From the NCBI GenBank assembly GCA_944324435.1, contig CALUWH010000019.1, positions 1-40,962 of the forward strand: a stretch of DNA of 40,962 bases. Reading direction: 5' to 3'. Made by a program: the position numbers and the translations under genes. Shown here in pieces: positions 29,710 to 38,478 of this stretch. The notes under the pieces are model-generated. The model worked only from the letters and a program-made list of their open reading frames with translations, did not search any database and was not told where the DNA came from. The DNA is from Candidatus Gastranaerophilales bacterium. GTDB lineage: Bacteria > Cyanobacteriota > Vampirovibrionia > Gastranaerophilales > Gastranaerophilaceae. Within the stretch, counting starts at the first letter, position 1; each line of letters starts with the position of its first letter.

Positions 29710-30399
29710 ATGATTTATTTAGACGCAGGGACTACATATTCAAAAATTATTAGTGATAAACATTGTTTTGAGGAAAAGTTTTTAAAGGATAGCATGAATG
29801 GTTATTATTACTATATCCTGCCGTCCTCTATTATCAAATCTTTGAATATAGTTCCTGACCATGCCTGCGGACACATGTCATCTGCGGATGAGAATGAAAT
29901 AATTGCTCTTGCAAATGGCGCAAAGGGTCGTGAAATAGATTCTGATGCTACAATTTTGGATTTGGGGAGCAGGGATGCCAAGTGGATAAAATTCAAGGAC
30001 GGCAAGTTTCATGACATGGACTGGAACACTTCCTGCGCAAGTTCTACAGGTGCAACGGTTGAAATGCTTTTGAAGTTTTACGGCGTTAAATCCGAGGAGT
30101 TAAAATTTGATGATGAGAAATTTGCAGTAACTTGTGGAATTTTTGGAATGGAAAAGATAATGGATTCCATATCAAACGGGGTTAAGCCTGAGGAGGCGAT
30201 TTCTAAGTTTGTTCACGGTATTGCATTTAATGCGTGGAGTTTTTCTAAGAAGCCGGAAAAAATTTATCTTTCCGGAGGTTTTTGCGAAAACGAATGTTTT
30301 GTGGAATCTTTGCGCAGATACTGCGAGGTCGAACTTTTGGGGCGTTTTGTTTTGTGCGAAGGACTTATGGCGCGAAATTTTCAGGGCCGCAGATTTTAA
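29710..30399 (+). CDS. BadF/BcrA-type acyl-CoA dehydratase activase-like ATPase
   Basis: A 229-residue ASKHA-fold ATPase resembling the [4Fe-4S] activators of 2-hydroxyacyl-CoA dehydratases and benzoyl-CoA reductases. Phosphate-1 DAGTTYSK (5-12), phosphate-2 ILDLGSRDAKWI (about 82-93) and the adenosine motif LSGGFCEN (187-194) are present. The two cysteines that hold the inter-subunit cluster are kept: C109 in NTSCASSTGATVEM and C142 in VTCGIFGMEKI. It is shorter than typical activators (about 260), trimmed near the N-terminus. No dehydratase subunits adjoin it, so its partner is elsewhere or it has a different job. A weak GTGGTG precedes the ATG; the gene begins 38 nt after the candidate structured RNA and could be controlled by it. 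Confidence 0.8.
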   Translation: MIYLDAGTTYSKIISDKHCFEEKFLKDSMNGYYYYILPSSIIKSLNIVPDHACGHMSSADENEIIALANGAKGREIDSDATILDLGSRDAKWIKFKDGKFHDMDWNTSCASSTGATVEMLLKFYGVKSEELKFDDEKFAVTCGIFGMEKIMDSISNGVKPEEAISKFVHGIAFNAWSFSKKPEKIYLSGGFCENECFVESLRRYCEVELLGRFVLCEGLMARNFQGRRF

Positions 30400-30440
30400 G
30401 ATAAGTATGCCGGATAAAAACGGAAGTTTAACGGTATAGT

Positions 30441-32009
30441 TTAGGTTTCAAATCTGATTCGTCCGGTCTGATTTATTTCAACTGGTGCATTCAGGTGTCT
30501 TATGTACTCACAGGTTATAAAGTCTTTGTTAAACGGATAATTTATGCACTCATCTTTTGAGGCTAAAACATCAAAATCGGCTCCTTCAAACATCATAAAA
30601 GAATCTTGCGCAAGCTTATAAAACTTATCTTCCCTCGGATTATCAATATCAATCGGGTGTTCATTTCCGTTTTTATCTACAAAGTTCATTCCGACAAGTT
30701 TCCCTTCTTTAGGGTTAACAGTGTAATTCAATCCGGAAACAGCCAGCAGTCCGGGTTTATTTCCGTGAGTTCTGTATGTAGCTTCTATTACATTTTTAAA
30801 CATATTAACAAGTTTCTTTTCAGAAACATTTGCGACAGAGATTCTATCTTCAAATGGCGCTATATCTTTAATATCTCTGGAATCAATAATTCCTTCTCTA
30901 AAAAAGCTTCTTGTGCCGCTGTTATTCCAGAGTGCAATATCAGTGCCCAGTTCGTATCGCATAGCATCGCACATAAAGTTTGCGTGTGCGTTTTCCTCTA
31001 TTAAAGTAAGAGGGGGAGGTGTAGTTGATTTTATAACTCCGACAACTTCCGGTTCGCCAAGAATCTTGTTGATTATATACTGGTTAATCATATTTTTAGA
31101 GAACATTCCTGTTTCTCCCAAATTATTCTGGGCCTTGATTATAACCCCGTCTTTGTCAAAAGTAAGGTTTAGTTTTCCGAAATTATTTCCGTTCTTTCCT
31201 GCTTCTGTAAGAATTATTGGCTCGCCTGATTTGGAATAAATAAGATTTTCTCCTTCTTTAATATCCTTTATAAGCTCGTGAGTATGTCCTCCTATGATTA
31301 CATCTATTCCATCTATATTTTTTGCTACAAACTTATCTCTTTCATGTCCCAGATGTGATAACAAAAATATTTTATTAACTCCCTGTCTTTGCAGTTCTTC
31401 TATTTGCTCCCGAATATCTTCGACAGTGTCCTCTAAATCGTCTACCGAACAGTCCGAATGGTATGCAGGATGGGTAATTCTTTCTGTTAAATCAACGGGA
31501 GCCGCTCCAATAAGTCCGATTTTTTCTCCATTAACCTCAACTATTTCTGATTTCTTTATATAATTACCAAGCTGGGTACGTTCTTGTTCTTCTACCTCTT
31601 CAGGGTCTTCTTCATCGATTGATTCCTGTTTTAGATTCACTGCAAAGTAGCTGCCTTTATATCTTCCGACAGTATCCGCAAAATCTTTTTGTTTTGTATC
31701 AAGTTCGTGGTTTCCCAGAGCAGAGCCTCTTATTTTTGCAAGGTTCATGAATTTTATGACGGCAAGGTTAACCGTCTTATTTTTTTCATCACCTATATTG
31801 TTATCACCACCTGATAAATTCAAATCTCCTTTTAGACCTGATAATATTCTTGTCATGTTATTTGTCTGTCCGTGAAGGTCGTTGACATATCCGACAGACA
31901 TTTCAAACGTATCGCTTTGAGGAGTTTTTTCCAGTTTATTGTGTTTAGAGCCCTTTGAATCTCTAAACGAAAATTTGAGTGGGTTAATGTTTATTGGTGA
32001 TATTTTCAT
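30441..32009 (-). CDS. 5'-nucleotidase family metallophosphoesterase (copy 1)
   Basis: A 522-residue protein of the UshA/CpdB/NAD nucleotidase family. The metallophosphoesterase domain (about 36-290) has D44-x-H46 in YVNDLHGQ, GGD (67-69), GNHE (99-102), LSHLGHERD and VIIGGHTHELI. The C-terminal 5'-nucleotidase domain has AHANFMCDAMR and ALWNNSGTRSFFREGII. Substrates would be nucleotides or cyclic nucleotides. Relatives are normally secreted, but no signal peptide is present. Instead the first 35 residues (MKISPININPLKFSFRD...) form a basic, disordered leader. A close paralogue follows upstream (32063-33664), and both share a promoter-proximal sequence element, so this is a recent tandem duplication. 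Confidence 0.9.
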   Translation of the reverse strand: MKISPININPLKFSFRDSKGSKHNKLEKTPQSDTFEMSVGYVNDLHGQTNNMTRILSGLKGDLNLSGGDNNIGDEKNKTVNLAVIKFMNLAKIRGSALGNHELDTKQKDFADTVGRYKGSYFAVNLKQESIDEEDPEEVEEQERTQLGNYIKKSEIVEVNGEKIGLIGAAPVDLTERITHPAYHSDCSVDDLEDTVEDIREQIEELQRQGVNKIFLLSHLGHERDKFVAKNIDGIDVIIGGHTHELIKDIKEGENLIYSKSGEPIILTEAGKNGNNFGKLNLTFDKDGVIIKAQNNLGETGMFSKNMINQYIINKILGEPEVVGVIKSTTPPPLTLIEENAHANFMCDAMRYELGTDIALWNNSGTRSFFREGIIDSRDIKDIAPFEDRISVANVSEKKLVNMFKNVIEATYRTHGNKPGLLAVSGLNYTVNPKEGKLVGMNFVDKNGNEHPIDIDNPREDKFYKLAQDSFMMFEGADFDVLASKDECINYPFNKDFITCEYIRHLNAPVEINQTGRIRFET

Positions 32010-32031
32010 GATTTCCTGCTTTTTAGATAAT

Positions 32032-32055
32032 AAAACTCCTGAAAAAAATTTTTTG
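32032..32055 (-). promoter_or_regulatory. Duplicated upstream element, copy 1
   Basis: The block CCTGAAAAAAATTTTTTGC ends the region upstream of the first nucleotidase gene, about 25-45 nt from its ATG. An almost identical block (CGTGAAAAAAATTTTTTGC) lies at the same distance upstream of the paralogue (33685-33709). The A7T6 core is itself palindromic and would be intrinsically bent. Conservation shows that the regulatory region was copied with the gene. Confidence 0.6.
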
Positions 32056-32062
32056 CTATAGA

Positions 32063-33664
32063 CTAATCGTCATCATCATGCTCATATCTAATGCGCCCGA
32101 ATTGATTGATTACAACAGGCTCATCCATTTCTTTTATATATGCGCTTGTGAGTACGTCTTTGTCATAAGGAAATTTTTCTATATATAATTCTTCCGGAGC
32201 AAGAACATTGTAATCTGCGCCTGCAGACATAAGAAATTCGTCTGTAACAACTCTGTATGTTTTATCTTTTCTCGGGTGTTCAATATCAATTTTATGTTCC
32301 ACACCGTTTTTGTCTACAAAATTCATTTCGGTAAGAGTACCTTCTTCAGGGTTAACCGTATAATTCAAACCTGAAACAGCTAAGAGTCCCGGTTTTAAAA
32401 TAGGAGAATCATAAGTTGCCTTGATGGCTTTTTTAAACGCATTTACAATAATATCTTCAGGCACATTTGCTACAACTACGTAATCCAAAAACGGAGCCAT
32501 GTCTTTTACGTCACGCGAATCGAGCTCCCCTTCATGGAAAAAGCTTCTTACGCCGCTGTGATGCCATAAGGCAATGTCAGAATTAGTTTTTTCACGCATA
32601 ATATCACATACAAAATTAGCGTGCGGATTTTCTTCTGCAAGGTTAGACGGTGGCGGCGGCGCTTGTTTTATGTATCCGACTTTTTCGGGGGCTCCGAGAA
32701 TTTTATCGAACACGTACTGGTTAATCATATTTTTGAAAAAGAACCTTGTTTCTCCAATATTGTTTTGAGCTTTTGTTATAACTCCCTCTTTGTTAAAGCT
32801 CAGGTCTAGTTTTCCGAAATAGTTTCCGTCTCTGCCGGCTTCAGTTATAATTACGGGTTCTCCTGTTTTTGAATAGAACAGGTTTTCTTCTTCTCGTATA
32901 TCTTTAATAAGTTCATGGGTGTGACCGCCTATAATAACATCAATACCGTCAATTTTCTGTGCTGCAATTTTGTCTCGCTTATGCCCCATGTGTGAAAGGA
33001 GTATTATTTTATTAATACCCTGTTCTCTCATTTTATCAACTTCTTCCTGAATATCTTCAATAGTGTCATCCAAATCTTCTATCGAACAGTCTGTGTAATA
33101 ATTCGGATGAGTTAATCTTTCCAGCATATCCATCGGGCAAGCACCTATTAATCCTATTTTTTCCCCTTTTACATCAACTATTGTTGATTTTTTCAGAAAA
33201 CTTTTTAAATCAGCTCTGCCGAATTTTTCTATATCTTCTCTGTTTTGTTCCGAAATCGGAACTTGCTCAAAATTAATAGCGAGCATATCGCCATTGAATC
33301 TTTCAATGGCCTCAATACAGCTTTTTTGGTTCATATCGATTTCATGATTTCCGAGAACAGATGCTTTTATATCCGCAATATTTAAAAATTTTGTTGTCGC
33401 ATGATGTATTGCTTCGTTTTTTTCATCACCAATATCAATATCACCGCCTGCCAGTTTTAAGTCGCCTTTTATACCTGAGAGTATTCTCATCATATTGTTA
33501 GTAAGCCCGTGAATATCATTTACATATCCGACGGACATCTCAAAACAATCCTTTTGCGGAGACTTTTCCAGAGAATAGTTATTTTGGGACTGTTGTTGAA
33601 TTGAATTGCTCTTAAACAGAACTTGAGGAATATTAAGATTTACATTTTGTATTCTGAAGTTCAT
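32063..33664 (-). CDS. 5'-nucleotidase family metallophosphoesterase (copy 2)
   Basis: A 533-residue paralogue of the preceding protein, alignable end to end. Metal-site motifs are D50-x-H52 in YVNDIHG, LAGGDIDIGDE, LGNHEIDMNQ, LLSHMGHKRD and VIIGGHTHELI. The nucleotidase domain has PHANFVCDIMR and ALWHHSGVRSFFHEGEL. The N-terminal leader differs (MNFRIQNVNLNIPQVLFKSN then Gln/Asn-rich) but shares the EKSPQKDxFEMSVGYVND boundary, and again lacks a signal peptide. The tail ends in YEHDDDD, absent from copy 1. The gap to copy 1 is 53 nt and holds the duplicated element. Catalytic residues are intact in both, so neither copy is decaying. Confidence 0.9.
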   Translation of the reverse strand: MNFRIQNVNLNIPQVLFKSNSIQQQSQNNYSLEKSPQKDCFEMSVGYVNDIHGLTNNMMRILSGIKGDLKLAGGDIDIGDEKNEAIHHATTKFLNIADIKASVLGNHEIDMNQKSCIEAIERFNGDMLAINFEQVPISEQNREDIEKFGRADLKSFLKKSTIVDVKGEKIGLIGACPMDMLERLTHPNYYTDCSIEDLDDTIEDIQEEVDKMREQGINKIILLSHMGHKRDKIAAQKIDGIDVIIGGHTHELIKDIREEENLFYSKTGEPVIITEAGRDGNYFGKLDLSFNKEGVITKAQNNIGETRFFFKNMINQYVFDKILGAPEKVGYIKQAPPPPSNLAEENPHANFVCDIMREKTNSDIALWHHSGVRSFFHEGELDSRDVKDMAPFLDYVVVANVPEDIIVNAFKKAIKATYDSPILKPGLLAVSGLNYTVNPEEGTLTEMNFVDKNGVEHKIDIEHPRKDKTYRVVTDEFLMSAGADYNVLAPEELYIEKFPYDKDVLTSAYIKEMDEPVVINQFGRIRYEHDDDD

Positions 33665-33684
33665 ATTTTACCTTCTACAAAGTA

Positions 33685-33709
33685 AAAACCCGTGAAAAAA
33701 ATTTTTTGC
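33685..33709 (-). promoter_or_regulatory. Duplicated upstream element, copy 2
   Basis: The paralogous counterpart of the element at 32032-32055: CGTGAAAAAAATTTTTTGC about 25-45 nt upstream of the second nucleotidase ATG (33664). Confidence 0.6.
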
Positions 33710-33853
33710 CTTTAAAAAGGAAAATTTACAATAATTTACATTAAGTTTATGGTGGATTCCTGAATCAATATTGACAAGGTAAGTCAAGGATATAACGGCA
33801 CAGATAGTCGAGTTATACACCCGGTTCTACTTTTATAAAGAGAGGTATTATTG

Positions 33854-34483
33854 TTATAAAGATAATTTGTCGATTTGGTTTATATAGTATTGCTTTAAAT
33901 CCGGTTCTACTTTATTTAACTGTATCCAGTCACCATATATAATTTTCTTATTTTCTTGCCCTATAAATAATGGCTCCCTTGATGCGAAAATTTCTTTATT
34001 TATATAACCGGTGTTTAAGGCCATATTCTTCAAGCCGGCTTTGAAGAATTGCTTATTTTTATCAGTGAGTAGACTTCTTGCTTCACTATAAGGAAGCAAA
34101 GCCTCTTTATCACCTTCTAAAACTGATAAAAACTCATCGTTACCCAGCTCTAAATACTTTACGAATTTAGGCATAATACCTTCTTGTTGGAAAAAACCTA
34201 AATTTTGTTCCAAATCATAAGCCGTTTTCCCGTTTGTTATTGTAAAAAGCAGATTATCGTATTGATATAACTTGCACTCTTTATCTCTTAACGGAATTTG
34301 TTTGGCATCTTTTGACAAAAAGTCTTTTATAATTTCTGTTGTTGAATTAGACAGTTTATTGACAAAATCTTTGGTCTTTTTACTGAATTCATTAATCATT
34401 TCACTATCCGTTTTTTTCTTGCCTGCACCGGTATAAAAATCCTGAACCTTATTTATACTGTTTTTAATATTACTACTGTTCAT
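33854..34483 (-). CDS. Hypothetical protein, partner of the EF-hand protein
   Basis: A 209-residue soluble protein with no signal peptide. Residues 1-60 are helical and charged. The remainder has a fold-like rhythm: LYQYDNLLFTITNGKTAYDL, MPKFVKYLELGNDEFLSVLE and, near the C-terminus, NKKIIYGDWIQLNKVEPDLK. The order of strands, a 'FLSVLEG' hinge and a late 'GDW' dimly recall a reduced protein-kinase fold. It lacks clear catalytic HRD/DFG motifs, so a pseudokinase or unrelated protein is possible. It starts 35 nt after the stop of the 1216-residue EF-hand gene, with AAAGGAAAA upstream, in the usual place for a chaperone, immunity protein or partner. The 13-mer CCGGTTCTACTTT in its 3' end recurs about 75 nt downstream. 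Confidence 0.6.
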   Translation of the reverse strand: MNSSNIKNSINKVQDFYTGAGKKKTDSEMINEFSKKTKDFVNKLSNSTTEIIKDFLSKDAKQIPLRDKECKLYQYDNLLFTITNGKTAYDLEQNLGFFQQEGIMPKFVKYLELGNDEFLSVLEGDKEALLPYSEARSLLTDKNKQFFKAGLKNMALNTGYINKEIFASREPLFIGQENKKIIYGDWIQLNKVEPDLKQYYINQIDKLSL

Positions 34484-34518
34484 TTACAAATTTTCCTTTG
34501 TTTCATTATATCATCTTA

Positions 34519-37500
34519 TTAGTTGTTTTCAAAAAAGCTGTTCCATTTTTTCTTGTATTCATCTAAATCCATACAAAAAGCTTCCAGATCCAAACTGACA
34601 CCTTGTTTTATTGCCGGCTGTTCAATGCCCAGGCTTTTATAGAGACTTCTCATAAGAATATCGCTTATACCATTTGAACCTCTTTCATAGGGCATAGAAT
34701 TTGCCATTAGAAAATATATCTCTGCAATTTTTTCATTTGCCGATTTTATATCCTGTTTACTAAGCGCCTGCCCGTTTTTAACTTTATCAAACAAAGGCTG
34801 TAACTCCTCATAGCGTTGTTTAGCATGTTTTAATGCAGGTTCAACATATTTATTTTCCGGATGATACATCCGGCCAAATGTTTTATTATATTCTGGATAA
34901 TATCCAATTTGCGTTAACTCTATATCATCATATGGAGGTTTTCTAGGTGATTTCACCTTTATTAACCGCTTAAAGTACTCTGAATAAGAATCTGAGTTGT
35001 CAAATGGCGTGACAAAATCTACATTAGGATTGTCATACCCCCTATATTTACCTGAAGCTAAACGCCTGTCATTTCTTTGTGAATGATTTGTCTCTAATGT
35101 CGTTGCAGTATCATATCCGCGGTATTCACGCGAAATATAGCCCAATACTTCATCGAAATCTTTACCGTTCGATATTAAATGACCTGCGCCGTTTGAAATA
35201 TCATTCATTTTAGAAGCCCATTGAATATTCTTTCCATAATTCCGTTCATTTGCGGCTGTTCTTGCAAAAAACTTAGAGCTTTCGTTTATTGAATTCAGGA
35301 TTGATTTAATTTCTTGAGGGGCAGCATTTTGGGGGATTATATCTTCCCATTTGACTTTTGAAAAGAAATCTTCGCCCAAAGTTTGGCGCAGAGTCTTCAT
35401 TTCATTCGGATAACTGCTTTCCAATTGTTCTTTTATTTTAAATCTTTTTTCAATTGTACTTTTTGGAGTATTCGCCGGAGTATCATCTATAAGTTTATAT
35501 TTTGGACCTTCATTTAATATTATATCCCTGAGTTCAGGATATTTTTTTACAGTCGCAAGGCTTGCTCTCATATTTGCAATAGAATAATTCTGCCTTGACA
35601 GAATTAAAATATCTTCTTTTTTATACCCCTCCTTAAGGTATAAATTCAATGCCGTTTCAATGGTATTAATACCGCCGTCTGTTGATTTTGCATCCAAATT
35701 CCCGTTTTTGCTCAGCTCTATTATGAAGCTTTCGTGTTCAGGATATTTGTTCAAAGTCTCAATATAGCTTCTAATACTACTCGTAGGGTCTGTAGTATCA
35801 TTATCTGCCCGCCTTTGAATTTTCATATAGCCAACGATTTTGTCTTTATGATTTGGGTTTTCCTCCAGGATTTTTACGAGATCATCAATATGCTTTGCAG
35901 ATGTACCATTTAGGCCTTCCTCCAGGATTTTTACGAGATCATCAATATGCTTTGCAGATGTACCATTTAGGCCTTCCCCAAATTTAACGTTGTTATTGGC
36001 ACTTACAATTTCTAATATCTCATTTTTATATTCCGGATATTTATCCAAATAATCGGATAAGCGCTTAATATCTTCAGTAGGACAGTTACGTCTCATTTTA
36101 ATATCAATTAAAACTTCCATTTCAGAGCTGTTTCTATTTGGAACAGCTTTTTTAATTTCAGCAATATCCGTAATCTTTGTTTTTAATTCAGGTTGTCTTT
36201 CCGGGGGCAGATTTTTAAATTCAGGACTATTAATAACTTCTTCTCTTACATTTTCAATATCGTTGCTTCTCTTAACTTTATCCGTTAATTTTGCCATTAT
36301 CTCAATATCATTATTTGCCTCAAACTTATTTTGTTTCGTTGTAATAGCACCTTGACTGTTTGCCATTTTTTTATGAGCAATAATACCTGTTGCTATATTA
36401 ATAAGATTCGAAATAGTTTCCTGAGACAGACTGATATCCCCCATAACAGCGTAGTTTGTTAAGGCTCCCATTACAGCCATAGAACCATATTCCGCCGTAT
36501 ATTGAAGAAGCTTTGGACAAGATTTTAACAAGGTCTGACCAATTTTTGCCGCAATTTCAGCTTGCTTCATACCTAAAAGCGTTAATACTCCGGATGATGC
36601 AATTTCTTTCGCGATTTCTTTTGCTTCTTCTTTTGTCATACCGCCGTCTTTAGTTACGGCTTCAATTCCGCTTACAATACCGCCACCTGCAATACTAAGC
36701 ATAGTGCCTGATACAACAGGGAGCAGTGTTCCGTTGCTTAAAACAACCAGTGCAGCACCGCTCAAAGAGACTCCCAATTTAGCATAGCCTACACCTTCCT
36801 GCTGGCTTTCCTGAAATTTTGAGGCTAAATCAACCGCATTTTGAGTCCCATAAGCATTTTCATAAGCTTCTTTTAAATCCGCTTGATAATCTTCTATAGT
36901 TTTTCCGTCCATTAATTTATTCAAGTTCCCCTGAATATTTGCCAACAGCTTTTTTGCCATATCAACAAGCAGGTAATCATTCATACCTGGAGTGTTAAAA
37001 ACAATCTTTCCCCCATCAAGCTTCGCATCATATTGAGAGAGAGCCTCATTAATTTTTTCTTTGTCATCTCCATAAAACTTCTGCAATGTCGACAAAATAG
37101 AATTGCTTAAATTGTTGTATAAGATATCTCTTTCATTTGTTAAGCCTGTTGTACTTCCTAATTTGTTATAACCATCCAAGGCAGAGATATTTTTATTTAA
37201 ATCTGCGCTTACCTCATTCACTTTATTATATACAGCCACAATGGCGCTTGTTTTATTATACTGTTCTTCATATCTGCTGATGTGATCTTGATTAAAAGGC
37301 ACACCTGTTTCTAATTTAAAAACCGTTTCGAATGCTATTTTTTCTTCAGCTTGGGCAGAAGCTAAGAAAGATTTTAGCCTGCTAAATTTTACAAAACCTA
37401 ATTCTTTATTATTATTTTGATTCGATTTTGTATTTATATCATTAAGAATTTGTTTTTGTAAAGCACTGTACTCGTCATTTTCCGCGTTTGACAGCGTTGT

Positions 37501-38169
37501 TATCAAACCATCTATTTCTTTTATATCTAAATCTTTTATAGCATTTTCTATTCTTTCCTGTTCACCGGCAGAGAATTTGTCTGCTCCAAGCAAAGATTTT
37601 AATAAAGAAATTTTTGTTTCTATATATTCTCTTGCAGTTAATCCATCTGCACTGTCGGCTTTTTCTAACAGCAAGCTGCTCACGTATTGACTTGCAAGCT
37701 GTCTATAGACTTTATCACCGGCATATTCTGTATTAAACAGTTCTTTGATACTATTATAACCTTTAGATATCACACCTCCGACAGAAGCATAATAAATATC
37801 TAATCCTTCTTGGGCATTTTTGTGCATTCTTGATACAGCTTGTTTGCGGGCATTTTCTTTTATAAGAGTATCCAGTGATTCATAAACCAAATTAGTATCA
37901 TCTGTCTTAAATATTGAACGAACCTTATCTACTGCATTATTAGTTACTTTTGCAAACCACGCAATGCTTTCATCTTGAGTAATAGCCCCATCTCCATCAA
38001 TATCAGAATTATGCAAATCCTGCATAAATTGCTGGACTTCTCCAGAGTCCCAAACACTGTTATTATTAATATCATATTTTTTCAGAAATTCATCATCAGT
38101 TTTTATTGTACAACCTTCTTGAGGCTGTATTGACCTAATTTTTGCGTTATTCAGAAAAAAATCAGACAT
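34519..38169 (-). CDS. Large EF-hand protein, candidate secreted effector/toxin
   Basis: A 1216-residue multidomain protein I cannot assign. Residues 33-44 (DINNNSVWDSGE) and 56-67 (DIDGDGAITQDE) are two canonical EF-hand calcium loops. A long helical stretch follows (about 80-450). Residues about 455-600 are Gly/Ala-rich and hydrophobic (SLSGAALVVLSNGTLLPVVS; TGIIAHKKM), like a membrane-inserting or translocator region. Residues about 640-900 are degenerate helical repeats around 'KYPE' (DKYPEYKNEI, NKYPEHESFI, KKYPELRDII), including an exact 19-residue duplication. The last 290 residues form a separate domain with NYGKNIQWASKMN, GKYRGYDNPN and SMPYERGSNGISD. There is no signal peptide. GGAGC lies 7 nt before the ATG. 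It is followed in operon by a 209-residue gene. Effector or polymorphic toxin is inference. Confidence 0.7.
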   Translation of the reverse strand: MSDFFLNNAKIRSIQPQEGCTIKTDDEFLKKYDINNNSVWDSGEVQQFMQDLHNSDIDGDGAITQDESIAWFAKVTNNAVDKVRSIFKTDDTNLVYESLDTLIKENARKQAVSRMHKNAQEGLDIYYASVGGVISKGYNSIKELFNTEYAGDKVYRQLASQYVSSLLLEKADSADGLTAREYIETKISLLKSLLGADKFSAGEQERIENAIKDLDIKEIDGLITTLSNAENDEYSALQKQILNDINTKSNQNNNKELGFVKFSRLKSFLASAQAEEKIAFETVFKLETGVPFNQDHISRYEEQYNKTSAIVAVYNKVNEVSADLNKNISALDGYNKLGSTTGLTNERDILYNNLSNSILSTLQKFYGDDKEKINEALSQYDAKLDGGKIVFNTPGMNDYLLVDMAKKLLANIQGNLNKLMDGKTIEDYQADLKEAYENAYGTQNAVDLASKFQESQQEGVGYAKLGVSLSGAALVVLSNGTLLPVVSGTMLSIAGGGIVSGIEAVTKDGGMTKEEAKEIAKEIASSGVLTLLGMKQAEIAAKIGQTLLKSCPKLLQYTAEYGSMAVMGALTNYAVMGDISLSQETISNLINIATGIIAHKKMANSQGAITTKQNKFEANNDIEIMAKLTDKVKRSNDIENVREEVINSPEFKNLPPERQPELKTKITDIAEIKKAVPNRNSSEMEVLIDIKMRRNCPTEDIKRLSDYLDKYPEYKNEILEIVSANNNVKFGEGLNGTSAKHIDDLVKILEEGLNGTSAKHIDDLVKILEENPNHKDKIVGYMKIQRRADNDTTDPTSSIRSYIETLNKYPEHESFIIELSKNGNLDAKSTDGGINTIETALNLYLKEGYKKEDILILSRQNYSIANMRASLATVKKYPELRDIILNEGPKYKLIDDTPANTPKSTIEKRFKIKEQLESSYPNEMKTLRQTLGEDFFSKVKWEDIIPQNAAPQEIKSILNSINESSKFFARTAANERNYGKNIQWASKMNDISNGAGHLISNGKDFDEVLGYISREYRGYDTATTLETNHSQRNDRRLASGKYRGYDNPNVDFVTPFDNSDSYSEYFKRLIKVKSPRKPPYDDIELTQIGYYPEYNKTFGRMYHPENKYVEPALKHAKQRYEELQPLFDKVKNGQALSKQDIKSANEKIAEIYFLMANSMPYERGSNGISDILMRSLYKSLGIEQPAIKQGVSLDLEAFCMDLDEYKKKWNSFFENN
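35860..35977 (-). repeat. Exact 57-bp in-frame tandem duplication
   Basis: Two perfectly identical 57-bp units (starting 35860 and 35917) encode the 19 residues EGLNGTSAKHIDDLVKILE twice. Absence of any substitution shows a very recent event or an actively varying copy number. Confidence 0.95.
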
Positions 38170-38478
38170 TTTCTAGCTCCATTACCATCTACTCTGTATA
38201 GTACGGCACCATTATAAAAAAACTTTAATATAACAGCATAATTTGTTACATTTCTTAACCAATCATTATGGGGCGAATTCAAGAAGCAATCACAACACTA
38301 AAAAAACTTATTTATTTTTTGCGCCATTCTTTTATGAATAATTTTACCGCTTTAGTGATAATTGTGCTGCATTTGTTTTAGAATCTATATAAATTCTTGT
38401 ATACATTAAAATATCTTTGTGCTAAAATCTGGGTGCTAGGATTTTATTAAAAGCGTATACAAAAAGAAGGAGAAACTA
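38170..38478. other. Intergenic region before ppdK
   Basis: About 300 nt between the divergent EF-hand gene and ppdK. It contains the ppdK promoter. It also contains a 37-codon plus-strand frame (38268-38381, MGRIQEAITTLKKLIYFLRH then a hydrophobic end), which has no ribosome site and is probably not a gene. I see no strong hairpin. Confidence 0.5.
38420..38428 (+). promoter_or_regulatory. Extended -10 promoter of ppdK
   Basis: TGCTAAAAT (TG-n-TAAAAT) lies about 50 nt before the ppdK ATG; a TTGTAT box is 20 nt upstream of the hexamer. The leader contains GAAGGAGA 5 nt before the start codon. Confidence 0.5.

Noticed and set aside
38268..38381. 37-codon ORF upstream of ppdK
   Set aside because: No ribosome site, no recognisable pattern, and it lies in the promoter region of ppdK.
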